Assembly (NCBI GenBank): GCA_900404475.1
Contig: OUQQ01000158.1
Span: 1-42,267 of the forward strand
DNA: 42,267 nucleotides
Direction: 5' to 3'
DNA from: Spongospora subterranea
Taxonomy: Eukaryota; Endomyxa; Phytomyxea; Plasmodiophorida; Plasmodiophoridae
Below are positions 1-8,142 of this stretch, piece by piece. Position 1 is the first letter of the stretch. Each line of letters opens with the position of its first letter. Below the pieces are notes generated by a model that saw only the letters and a program-made list of their open reading frames with translations, had not been told where the DNA came from and searched no databases. Position numbers and translations under genes: made by a program.

Positions 1-697
1 AATTTCAATTAAATCGTTGATGATCAAGTGTTTGGTTAAAACATTTTTACTGTGGTTGAACACGTTGTCGTCGAGTATGTACACCCAGATGTACAGATGT
101 GCGTAACTTTCAGTTATTTGGGCTGGGACCGAAAACAGCGTAGGTCCCAGGTCCTGGTCCCATACTACAGAGGGGTAGATAACTACAAAATATCGCAGAG
201 TTACGGGCGAACTTTACGTGCTGTGACATCCTTAATTTAGTGACAGGAGGGGCTAGGGTAAATATTGTCATTACTACTACGTAGATCACCCGGACATGAC
301 CGTCACCAAATCGAGGGAGAACTCTGTACCTCTATTGTTACATCCAACGTTCTACGCCCTACGGCCCAATAGTGATCACTACGCTTCCTCCTTAGGGCGT
401 ACAAAGTTTATGCAATTGAGGTCTGGGAAAATCAGCGACAATCCCATACACCTTCTATATCGACGAAAACAAATTCTGATGCCAAACCAAAAATCTCTTA
501 TCTGGATCCCTCTGTCTCATTCTGATGCCAAACCAAAAATTTTTTATAAGGATCCGAGCATAATGGTTTAATTCGTTTCCAAACTTCATTGCCGATATAG
601 CTTTGTTAAGGTGTTTCAGGAGCCTTATAATCCGATATCAAACATCTTTAGAAGTTCAATTCGCAAATGAAACTTGGGAGAAATACTAAAAGAAACG
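1..697. other. Unassigned sequence at the window's left edge
   Basis: I recognise no gene here. The longest open stretch (296-571, +) has no family signature. It contains a 46-bp direct duplication (separate entry). No telomere repeat, tRNA or rRNA sequence is visible. Confidence 0.5.
473..564 (+). repeat. 46-bp imperfect direct duplication
   Basis: The motif ATTCTGATGCCAAACCAAAA occurs at about 473 and again at about 519. Each copy is followed by a similar tail with a GGATCC core. The second unit has diverged in its last 20 bases. It looks like a local tandem duplication and has no assigned function. Confidence 0.7.
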
Positions 698-1011
698 GTT
701 CTAATCCTGACTGCATCTTCCAGCCATCCTCTATTTTCCGTAAAATCCGGCTGATTATGAAGCACCTTTCGGGAATCATCAAGCCGTAGTGGTTGGCCTA
801 TGGGTCTTCGTTATATGGGCGATTGTCCTGATCCCTTTTGGCACGCTGTCTGCCGTTCTAATCCTGACTGCATCTTCCAGCCATCCTCTATTTTCCGTAA
901 AATCCGGCTGATTATGAAGCACCTTTCGGGAATCATCAAGCCGTAGTGGTTGGCCTATGGGTCTTCGTTATATGGGCGATTGTCCTGATCCCTTTTGGCA
1001 CGCTGTCTGCC
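698..1011 (+). repeat. 157-bp tandem direct duplication
   Basis: The segment starting GTTCTAATCCTGACTGCATC at 698 restarts at 855 and appears identical through CTGTCTGCCG. Each unit contains the same hydrophobic open segment (789-854 and 946-1011, frame GTG GTT GGC), which reads like a transmembrane helix. The first copy runs directly into the second. Only the second continues into downstream coding-like sequence, so the first copy probably breaks or duplicates an exon. Confidence 0.85.
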
Positions 1012-1640
1012 GTTTACATTGTTTGATAAACGTGTTCCCAACCCAGCCATTTCGCATTATTGGAACGGTTTTCAATCGATTTCGCAGAAAGTATCAGGGG
1101 CTTTGGCCAAATGGTACATCAAATGGCCAAAACAGATCAGCGACTCGCGCTCCGGAGGTTTCCATTATTGCAATATCTTGGAGGGTTATTTGAGCGATGA
1201 ACTCTGCGTTATTCCAGAGTATCTATATTTCGATAGCATCACTGATTTATTGTTCATTCTTGCTTGTTTTGGCACATGCAATACAGACATTGCTGTTGTG
1301 GCGATAGACATCAGCACACTTCTCTTTCCATCATTCGATGAAAATCAGGATTCATCCAAGGCGGCAACCTAACCCTGTTTTTTTATGATTAGGGCTGATT
1401 GCTGATTAGCAATATTAGCAATCATCACCGCCGTATTGATCCATCCGCCTTTGGTCTTCCACCATCTCAGCCAGGAATTTTACTCGGTATTGACCGACGT
1501 GATCCCGTTCGTGCCCATCAACTTATGTGCCTTGTTTCTGCTCACAGTAAGCAGAATTGCCATAGACCTGCTGTGTACGATCCAGAAATGCGTATTAAAT
1601 TGGGCTAAGCTAAATCAGCGAAAAGTGTTGAGCTGAGCCA
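946..1640 (+). CDS. Possible multi-pass membrane protein, exons unresolved
   Basis: Family not recognised. Several short segments on the + strand read as hydrophobic helices. One is at 946-1011 (valine/isoleucine/tryptophan rich). One is at about 1220-1290, reached through a plausible 35-nt intron (1185-1219). One is at about 1410-1636, in a 66+ codon frame with at least one clear membrane segment. Between 1045 and 1190 all three frames are open, so the frame cannot be chosen by eye, and the splice phases I tried do not join cleanly. It could be a real intron-rich receptor or transporter, a decayed gene, or partly chance. The duplicated segment just upstream suggests rearrangement. Confidence 0.25.
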
Positions 1641-2860
1641 TTGCGAAAACGGTATCCCATCACCATAATGTCATCTATAGACCCCAAGCCACACCACCCA
1701 TTACCGCTCGGTTAGATGAATTCCTTGGCGAGACAATGGAAGGTCATGATCGTTCAAGTAATATAACGACCATTGACCTACATCTCTATTCCCACTGTTG
1801 GCCAGAGCCCTGAAACATGTGTCTGGCTATATCAGTCCCATGAATTTGCCATGCTATGCTCTCTTGCAGTTGCAACAGAAACCGCTTCAACCGAAATCAG
1901 GCGAAGATAATCCCGACAATTCTCTGTTGCAGTATTCACGACGTTCGTTTGACCTAACCTGAGGTACAGGAGTAAGGACAGCAGATCATGATCCAGTCTC
2001 AGCTCGGAGTATGAAGCTCCTGGACCTGATTGGCGACAGCACTGACGTTTGCAGGTAGGTGCAGAAAATTACAGCCATGGATCCCAGGATCATGATGGAC
2101 CACTGTCCTATTGGAGTTGAATCAGGTAATATCAATCTAATGGGGCCGATTCGCATCGCTGCAATCGATATAGAGATTATTGATATGATTCCTGTCTGGA
2201 TAGACGGCAACATGTCAAGTATTGAACGTCGCCGTTAACAAACCGTTTGTTGCATAATCATATACAGTTGAAAAATAGACCTCAGCATGTACGGTGTAGT
2301 ATCTGTTGATTTGTGCCAGTTTTAATTGAGATTGAGTCAAAAACGTGGTCGCCATGACTTGGTTGACTCTTTTTCATTGTTGAGTTGAATTTTCAGAAGG
2401 TAAAGTTGGGCCAGTTTGTCGTTTGGATTTCGATCCAGCACAGCTTCTGCCTGAGGTCCAAACGGTCTTACAGATCGAGTCGTTCCTTTTCGATGTTGTG
2501 AAGGAAGAACTCGCCGAGATGATTTGGTGTTTAAGAATGATCGATACGACGAGCATGGAAGCGACTCCTGTTTGCGATCCCAATTGTCTAAATGATTGTC
2601 AGTTTTTGTTTCCTGAACTGGAAATTGAGAAATTCGTTCTCTATTCACACCTCACGCAATGGCAATGGATCTGTTCCTGATGAGCTATTCACCCTTCACA
2701 GTTTCGGAACCGTCAGTTTGTGCGTATTCTCGCTGGATTGTTGGTTATCGAAATGTTGATCCATATTTTTTCGCGCTCAGACCACTGCTTCTGTCAATGA
2801 CGAGACTCATACAATGGTTTGAAGATTATAGTTCACAAGATATGTATGATGAATAAAACA
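1640..2860. other. Coding-like but unresolved segment
   Basis: No family is recognised. Short + strand stretches look protein-like: about 1690-1810, 2100-2215 (ending in Arg-Arg-Arg before a stop), 2423-2680 and 2659-2856. On the - strand, the end of the ORF at 2337-2648 resembles a helical repeat. I could not build one consistent spliced model. It may be the 3' part of the preceding candidate or one or two small genes. Confidence 0.25.
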
Positions 2861-3186
2861 ATTTTCAAAAAGTTGCGTTGGCCTGACGATATCATTGACC
2901 GGAAAATTCGAAATCTTTGGTCTATTGAGTCATGGACAGTAGAGGTGGTATGGTTCCGATAGCATGAAGATGAACACCTTTTGGAGCAACGGCACATTGC
3001 TTTTGCAAGAGTCGGACGATTTGCATAGTTTTTTATTCATGTCGTATCAGTATTTTGCACGTCTAGAATCAACGGAAGATGCAGTTTTAATCTCCCATTC
3101 ACGTTTATGAGGAAGTAGATTTGAACCATCGGTATCCTGTTTGATGATATAATGGCGCTCGGCCAACATAAACGTACAGGGAAGTT

Positions 3187-3483
3187 TTACAACTGCATTC
3201 CCCCGTTGACTCTGAAGGTACAATAGAAAGTATACCTCGCTAAAGTAGTACTGTCGAAAAAGAGGCAGTAATCCGTTATGAAACACAGCACCTTACACAA
3301 CGGAAAGTCATCTTGGCAGTCATCTTGGCCAGTGAACATGGTGACAGTGTGTGGATCCGACTTGTCACAACGCTTTAAACGCTCTAAACGTTTCCGACAA
3401 GTACTGATTACTACTCGCTGACCATAAGGTTCTGTGCCTTCCATTGATCGTCGACATAGTGACTCCATTTTACGTATCAACAT
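3187..3483 (-). CDS. Hypothetical small protein
   Basis: A 98-codon frame opens at ATG 3483 and begins MLIRKMESLCRRSMEGTE. It is Arg/Lys/Cys rich at first and then has an acidic Asp/Gln patch. No family is recognised. A good candidate intron lies inside it (3240-3296, 57 nt, GTAAGG..TTTAG). Because its length is a multiple of three, the frame stays open with or without splicing. A second GTAAAA..CAG intron near 3187 could extend the protein further. The strand is uncertain, because a weaker overlapping frame exists on the + strand. Confidence 0.35.
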   Translation of the reverse strand: MLIRKMESLCRRSMEGTEPYGQRVVISTCRKRLERLKRCDKSDPHTVTMFTGQDDCQDDFPLCKVLCFITDYCLFFDSTTLARYTFYCTFRVNGGMQL

Positions 3484-3648
3484 TTGAGTATCGCTAGACC
3501 ATTTGGGGGTGGTGTATTAGTTTGGTGGCACTGGTCAATGAGGTCGGGTCCGTTTCGCGTCAAAAATCAAAGTACCGTCTTCTTCATCAAAGCGCAGGGT
3601 TGCGCCACGACTGTGAGGGGAATAGTACTGTATGAACAAAAACTCCGG

Positions 3649-3686
3649 GCGCGTATGGAGACGCGCGCGTACCATGTTCGCGCGTA
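3649..3686. promoter_or_regulatory. Cluster of three GCGCGTA sites
   Basis: GCGCGTA occurs at 3649, 3665 and 3680, spaced 16 and 15 bp apart, in otherwise AT-rich sequence. The last is preceded by TTC, giving a TTCGCGCG core like an E2F/MBF-type site. It lies about 85-120 bp upstream of the APH-1 start and also upstream of the divergent small ORF. That it regulates either gene is inference. Confidence 0.4.
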
Positions 3687-3731
3687 TAGAAACACTCTCC
3701 CGATAGTGATACAGGTAATGTGGCAGGGCCT

Positions 3732-3741
3732 CTTTATATAA
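3732..3741. promoter_or_regulatory. Near-palindromic TATA box
   Basis: TTTATATAAT sits about 30 bp upstream of the APH-1 ATG at 3769. Read on the other strand it is also a TATA element for leftward transcription. A CAT/ATC microsatellite (about 3742-3768) separates it from the start codon, which implies a very short 5' UTR for APH-1. Confidence 0.45.
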
Positions 3742-3768
3742 TCATCTGATCATCATCATCATCATCAT

Positions 3769-4593
3769 ATGTCGTTTGTGCATCACGATCACATGCTTCT
3801 CTATTATGGATCCCTTCTGGTCGCACTTTCAGTGCCAACTATCATCTTCGCCGTCTTTGCATTACCTCACCCTCAGCTTTTTGGTAAGCTAACCCTCACG
3901 AATAACGTCTTTCGGGTCCCAATCTGACGGTTTGCTCTTGCCCTTGCAGTGTTGTCATCTTGCGCTGCTTTTTTCTATTTAATCGCAATAACGATTGGCG
4001 CCATTCCGTACTATGTATTACCCTACCCGTACATCGCCATCATATCCACATTCATCGCGATTGAGTTGGCCAGGTTCCTGCTCATCCGTTCCTACAGGCG
4101 TGTCGTACCCACTTTTTCCAGATCCGGTTATAACTCTGTCCTTTTCCCCCTCAACGACTTGACTGCCTCTATCGCTTGTGTGGCATCTCGTGTCTAAATC
4201 CATCGTGTTTTAATCGTAACCTTAGGCGGTGCCACATTCGCAGGAGTCCAAAGTGTCCTTGAATTCTTTACCATCAGCGGCTATATACGAGGACCTGGTA
4301 CCGTATATTCATCAGGGTGTCAAATAATGTCAGCATTGGTGTTAGCGGCCTGGATTTCATTGATCCGAGGCATTATGCACGTCGCTCTAATGGTTGCTGC
4401 ATTTCCTGAGTATACGGTCAGTCTTCGAGTGGCTATACCCGTCGTTGCGATCCATGGAGCCAGTGTTGTTCTCATGCGCGCCATCAGCGCGTGCTCGTTA
4501 TCACTCCCAATACAAACAGGCATCATGCTGGCAGCTATCCTACTCGCTCTTAGGGTTGTTATGCCACCGCACCTTCCGAAAGCCAGATTTTAA
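3769..4593 (+). CDS. aph1: Gamma-secretase subunit APH-1
   Basis: APH-1 is the multi-pass scaffold of gamma-secretase (with presenilin, nicastrin and PEN-2), which cleaves membrane proteins within the bilayer. Exons 3769-3883, 3950-4189 and 4226-4593 give 240 residues, close to the family's usual 250-300. Introns are 66 and 36 nt. About seven hydrophobic helices are visible. The N-terminal YYGSLLVALSVPTIIFAVFA matches the first helix. Two conserved membrane histidines are present, in IMHVALMV and VAIHGASV. In the helix that carries the GxxxGxxxG packing motif of animal APH-1, the small residues appear as G, A and S. The gene ends 56 bp from the 3' end of tepsin, tail to tail. No other subunit is in the window. 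Identification is by topology and motif order; overall identity is low. Confidence 0.8.
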
Positions 4594-4625
4594 ACAACTT
4601 CCATGTAATATGAATCTATTCATTA

Positions 4626-4631
4626 AATAAA
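4626..4631 (+). terminator. Poly(A) signal of APH-1
   Basis: AATAAA lies 32 bp after the APH-1 stop codon and just before the stop codon of the convergent tepsin gene. The two 3' UTRs must overlap or be extremely short. Confidence 0.5.
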
Positions 4632-4649
4632 TCATAAACTTATCCATGC

Positions 4650-6739
4650 TCATGTGGGACCCTTCATAATATCCTGCACGAACGCGAAACTGTCGCTTGT
4701 CACCGTATCTTTACGAACAGCTTTGATGGCTGTCGCTGAAGGATTCAGCGGCTTGTCGCCCTCAGAACCAGTCTCCGTACAGGCAGGGGATATAAACGAA
4801 AACGATGACTGCATTTTTTCGCTAACAGAGTCGTCAACAAATGAAAACGCCGATACAATTTTTGTGGCGCCAGAAACAATCGTGTTTTCTGCAGACCCTA
4901 AGGACATTAGATGAGCTGAACTGAGATCATGTTGATTTGAAGGCTGCGTAGCAGATCGCAACAACGAAGAAGACGGCAACGGATTATATTCAGTTTCATC
5001 CCGAAAAGATTCAAATGAAAAGGGCGTGGCAACTGCAAATAGAGGATTATGCAGAGAATCTTCCCTTTCCAGCCTTTCCGACTGGTCTGTGTGAATGAGA
5101 AAACCTATATAGGGATCAATAAACACGTACGTGTGTGACAGCACAGGATTACCCAGATCTTCCGGATTAGATTCCGAAGACGGAAAAGTCTGTGATCCAC
5201 CACCGTCAAGCAGATCCAAACTGTTGAGTGGTCGAAGGTCCAATAAATCTTGATGATGTGAGCTAGGCTGCGGTGAATCTGGGAAAGTAGGCTGAAGGTT
5301 CAGTGAGCTATAAACCTGGTACATTATCAATAACGAGAAAAGGAATGTGCTGCGGCGTGACCTTCTCAGCTTTAGTCCGGACCGATCTGATATTATTCGA
5401 CGTCAATTCGGCAATAATTTCAGGATTAACTTGGAAGAACTCTGCGACAACGGAATGCCCTTGATCGAGAAGAGCTTGGGTAACAGCCAATGCTTTCGAT
5501 TGTGTCTGCCAGCTGTTGGATGCCTTCATTTTGTTGGCCAACAGAGTGACAGCCAGATCTTGGTTAGCATTGGCAAACGACGAGATGAAATTTGCGAGAA
5601 GGTCAGGAGGGGGATCGATGGCGATGCCTCCTGATGAGGTTAGCTCATCGATCATACGAGTTTCCAAGATTCCGTTGCTCTCAGCTATAGCGACGGCAAC
5701 AGTTGATTGCCCGTAGGGAGATTCTGGAACAAAAGTATTGGCTGATGATGATGCAACTTTCAACGATACTTTCTCATCGCACCATGATCCACCGACTTGG
5801 CCGCGTTGTCTGGGGGCAACTCCTTCTAATCGAGCAGGTTTAACATCAAAATCCGCTCGGTTAACTGCACCGTTTCCTGACGGCCGCCGAACATCAGGAT
5901 ACGAAAAGTTCGACGACGTATTTTTCCAGCTTGGATCAAATACTTGCTTGACCTTATCCATGATGGTTGATGGTTGCGGTGCTGTCCTTCGGTAATTTGG
6001 ATTAGAGAAGCCAGTTGGGCTCAGGTTGTCATTGGGACCATTCGGACCGGTGTAGGACGACGCTGCCGGTACTCCATGTGGCCCTTGCAAACCCGAATAT
6101 GACGATAAAGACGATGCCGCTTGCGAGGGCAAAGATGCGAAAGAAGACGCAGTCGATATCACTGATCGTAAGGCGGAGCCGACAACTCCCTGAGGTTTAA
6201 GATAATTAGGCGGCGGTAATGAATGTCCACCACCAGATATATGGTCAGTATAGGTAGAAGGAGGAGGAGGGTTAGGTTCAGCCGTGGAGAACAACGCCTG
6301 AATGGCGTCTTTGGCGGCTACTCGAACACGTTCATTAGGGGCATCGCCGTGCAAAGGGTGTAATGGCCCGGTAAAATTAGCACATTCTTTTAGAGTAGAA
6401 ATGCGACGTTGTAGACCTTTCCTGATGGCAACATTTCCATGCTCACAAAGATAAGATATAACGCGGAGCGACTTCCACTTTACATTAGCTGATTTTGAGT
6501 CTAAGCGACGTAATATTGATTCTTGCAAGGACTCGCAATCATTAACAGATAAAAACGATGCTTCTATATATTGAGGAAATCACAGATGATATAGATTAGA
6601 GCACGTGAGGAAGAAAAAGCGAGTGAGACATACTGCATATTTGGTTGAGCTGATACCCTGATGGCGGTGTGTCGTTATCGCGAGTGGCCTGTAAAATGAG
6701 GTTCTTATTGGGATCATTGAGCGAGCCTAAGGAAAGCAT
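4650..6739 (-). CDS. Tepsin-like ENTH-domain protein (AP-4 accessory)
   Basis: Tepsin is the accessory protein of AP-4 coated vesicles leaving the trans-Golgi network. Exons 6634-6739, 5362-6563 and 4650-5315 encode 657 residues, with 70- and 46-nt introns. Residues 1-130 form an ENTH fold: LILQATRDND near the start, VKWKSLRVISYLCEHGN, then FTGPLHPLHGDAPNERVR, which matches the tepsin signature around GPPDPLHGN. The middle is Pro/Ser/Gly/Asn rich. A second helical region (about 300-430) may be the VHS-like domain. The C-terminal 220 residues are disordered and carry four [PS]F[SA]F motifs: TPFSFES, VSAFSFVDD, QSSFSFIS and SDSFAFVQD. These resemble the tepsin motif that binds the AP-4 epsilon appendage. 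ATG 6739 was chosen because exon 1 supplies the expected N-terminal ENTH helix. No AP-4 subunit is in the window. Confidence 0.85.
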
Positions 6740-6980
6740 GCGGTCGGGATATAACGGATACGACAGGACCGCGATCCGCCCTAACGGTCGAACGGTCGCC
6801 GGTTTACCCTATAAGGTCTGAGAGAACGAAAGGCGATGGGGTCATGGCTATGTACAGTACATGAGGGGCAAAAGGCGCATCGGCCTCTCCTCTGCCCAAA
6901 CTTACAGTAGATATGTACTCTGTACATCACATCACACGCAATAATAGGTCATGTGTATTGTCAGATCATTCGTTGAAGAA
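6740..6980. other. Intergenic, upstream of tepsin
   Basis: It presumably contains the tepsin promoter. A CpG-rich stretch (about 6770-6810) lies next to the start codon. I see no gene in it. Confidence 0.4.
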
Positions 6981-7013
6981 TGCGGAAATCGACTATTAAC
7001 GCCGATTTCCGCA
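6981..7013. repeat. 11-bp perfect inverted repeat
   Basis: TGCGGAAATCG (6981-6991) is mirrored by CGATTTCCGCA (7003-7013) around an 11-nt loop. It borders the repeated mobile-element sequence and could be a terminal inverted repeat remnant. Confidence 0.7.
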
Positions 7014-7017
7014 ATTG

Positions 7018-7158
7018 CAGATGGCGCTATGTTTTGCCGGTGCCCATACAAAGCATCCATACGAGGGAAAAAGGGACATAATGACTCAAGCTTGTCGTCG
7101 ATTATGTGAATATTGGCATCGACGCCCCACGTGGTCAGCTCCTGTACCGGCTCTTAGC
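7018..7158 (-). repeat. Exact copy of 7535-7675, ending at the N
   Basis: These 141 bases appear identical to 7535-7675 and stop at the ambiguous base 7159. On the - strand both copies encode the conserved tail of the repeat-family protein described at 7535-8074. Identity this high, with one copy ending at an N, fits either a very recent duplication or uncollapsed contig overlap. Confidence 0.85.
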
Positions 7159-7159
7159 N
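7159..7159. other. Ambiguous base (N), probable assembly join
   Basis: A single N separates the first repeat copy from a partial transposase frame that begins on its other side. The sequences on the two sides share no frame. Confidence 0.8.
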
Positions 7160-7390
7160 AATTTTCAATTCTCCGATTCGTTGGATATTTTCTCCTATAG
7201 CAACCTTCTGCTTGTTCCATCTTCTGATCTGCGCTGGTGATATGCTATATTTCCTTGCGGTCTCCTTAAGGATGCCTTCCTGAGAGTAGGCCTCGGTCAC
7301 GATCGCAACTTTGACATTCAAGGAGAAATACCTCTTCATTTCCAATGGGAATTGTACCGTTGGAGTCGCCCTGACAAGGGCCGTCCACAT
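7160..7390 (-). pseudogene. Transposase fragment, helix-turn-helix N-terminus
   Basis: The frame opens at 7390 and runs into the N without a stop. It includes MKRYFSLNVKVAIVTEAY, then a helix-turn-helix with ARKYSISPAQIRRWNKQK. This is the typical DNA-binding N-terminus of transposases and related proteins (psq/IS3-like HTH). No catalytic domain is present, so this is a fragment. The true start is probably the methionine of MKRYF. Confidence 0.6.
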
Positions 7391-7439
7391 AGCGCATTAA
7401 ATTTGGCGCCAAAATCTACCCTTGCCAGTTTGTTGTATA

Positions 7440-7503
7440 CCTGGCCCCCCCCAGAAAATACCACCACCAGAAAAGGCTGCGCATGTACATTGGGGGGGCC
7501 AGG
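7440..7503. repeat. 12-bp inverted repeat, mobile-element end candidate
   Basis: CCTGGCCCCCCC (7440-7451) and GGGGGGGCCAGG (7492-7503) form a perfect inverted pair separated by 40 nt. They lie between the transposase fragment and the repeat-family gene. They could be terminal repeats of a miniature element or of abutting elements. Confidence 0.65.
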
Positions 7504-7534
7504 ACACCAAAGTCTACGGTATTAACGCCGATTT

Positions 7535-8074
7535 CAGATGGCGCTATGTTTTGCCGGTGCCCATACAAAGCATCCATACGAGGGAAAAAGGGACATAATG
7601 ACTCAAGCTTGTCGTCGATTATGTGAATATTGGCATCGACGCCCCACGTGGTCAGCTCCTGTACCGGCTCTTAGCAACTTCGTGGGTCAACAACCGCTCT
7701 TTGATATCAGTGACTTTGTTGACGTAGGCAGCCATGATTTTGAAGCCTTCCACCTTAGTGAGCTTTTGTCCTGCTACCATTGACTCCCCCTTGACAGCTC
7801 CACCCCTGACAAGGGCAAAATTATCTGGACAAAGAAGATAAGTCACTATTGCTAATAGCTCGCTCTTGCTCGTCCTCTTTCGACAAAGACGCTGCACAGG
7901 AGTCATGGAGTTCTCGCTGGTCATGTACGTGACTCCAAAAACCGTGAGTACATCCCGAACCCACAGACTGTGGGAATCCGAATCTTGTTTGAGATATAAA
8001 ACAATATAATGTGATTCGGATTCCCCACGGTTAAATCCGCCTAATGACAACTGTTGTTGACGCTCCAACCGCAA
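7535..8074 (-). CDS. Repeat-family protein with Myb/SANT-like domain
   Basis: The frame from 8074 to 7652 begins MRLERQQQLSLGGFNRGE. It includes KLTKVEGFKIMAAYVNKV followed by HEVAKSRYRS, which resembles the core of a Myb/SANT-like DNA-binding domain. Downstream, in another frame, is a block with DDKLESLCPFFPRMDALYGH and then RQNIAPS. I associate that tail with high-copy, transposon-linked proteins of early fungi (from memory). The two parts would join through an intron or a frameshift near 7650. Cellular function is unknown; a domesticated or dead element is likely. Confidence 0.45.
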
Positions 8075-8142
8075 TGAACCGGTAATCCGTCAAACACTCA
8101 ACGTGTTTTCCAATAAATACAGATATACAGTTTAGTAAACAG

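Noticed and set aside
1044..1372. Two overlapping + strand ORFs (957-1193 and 995-1372)
   Set aside because: Neither shows a family signature, and a third frame there looks equally protein-like. They are noted as unresolved and not called separately.
3040..3130. A - strand stretch reading MVQIYFLINVNGRLKL, like an AP-complex sigma subunit start
   Set aside because: No later sigma-subunit block (cysteine/IYRRYASLYF-type) is found in any frame downstream, so the resemblance is too short.
5308..5361. Stop codon apparently ending tepsin after residue 436
   Set aside because: It lies in a 46-nt intron (5316-5361) with good splice and branch signals. Splicing continues the frame for 222 codons with family-like motifs.
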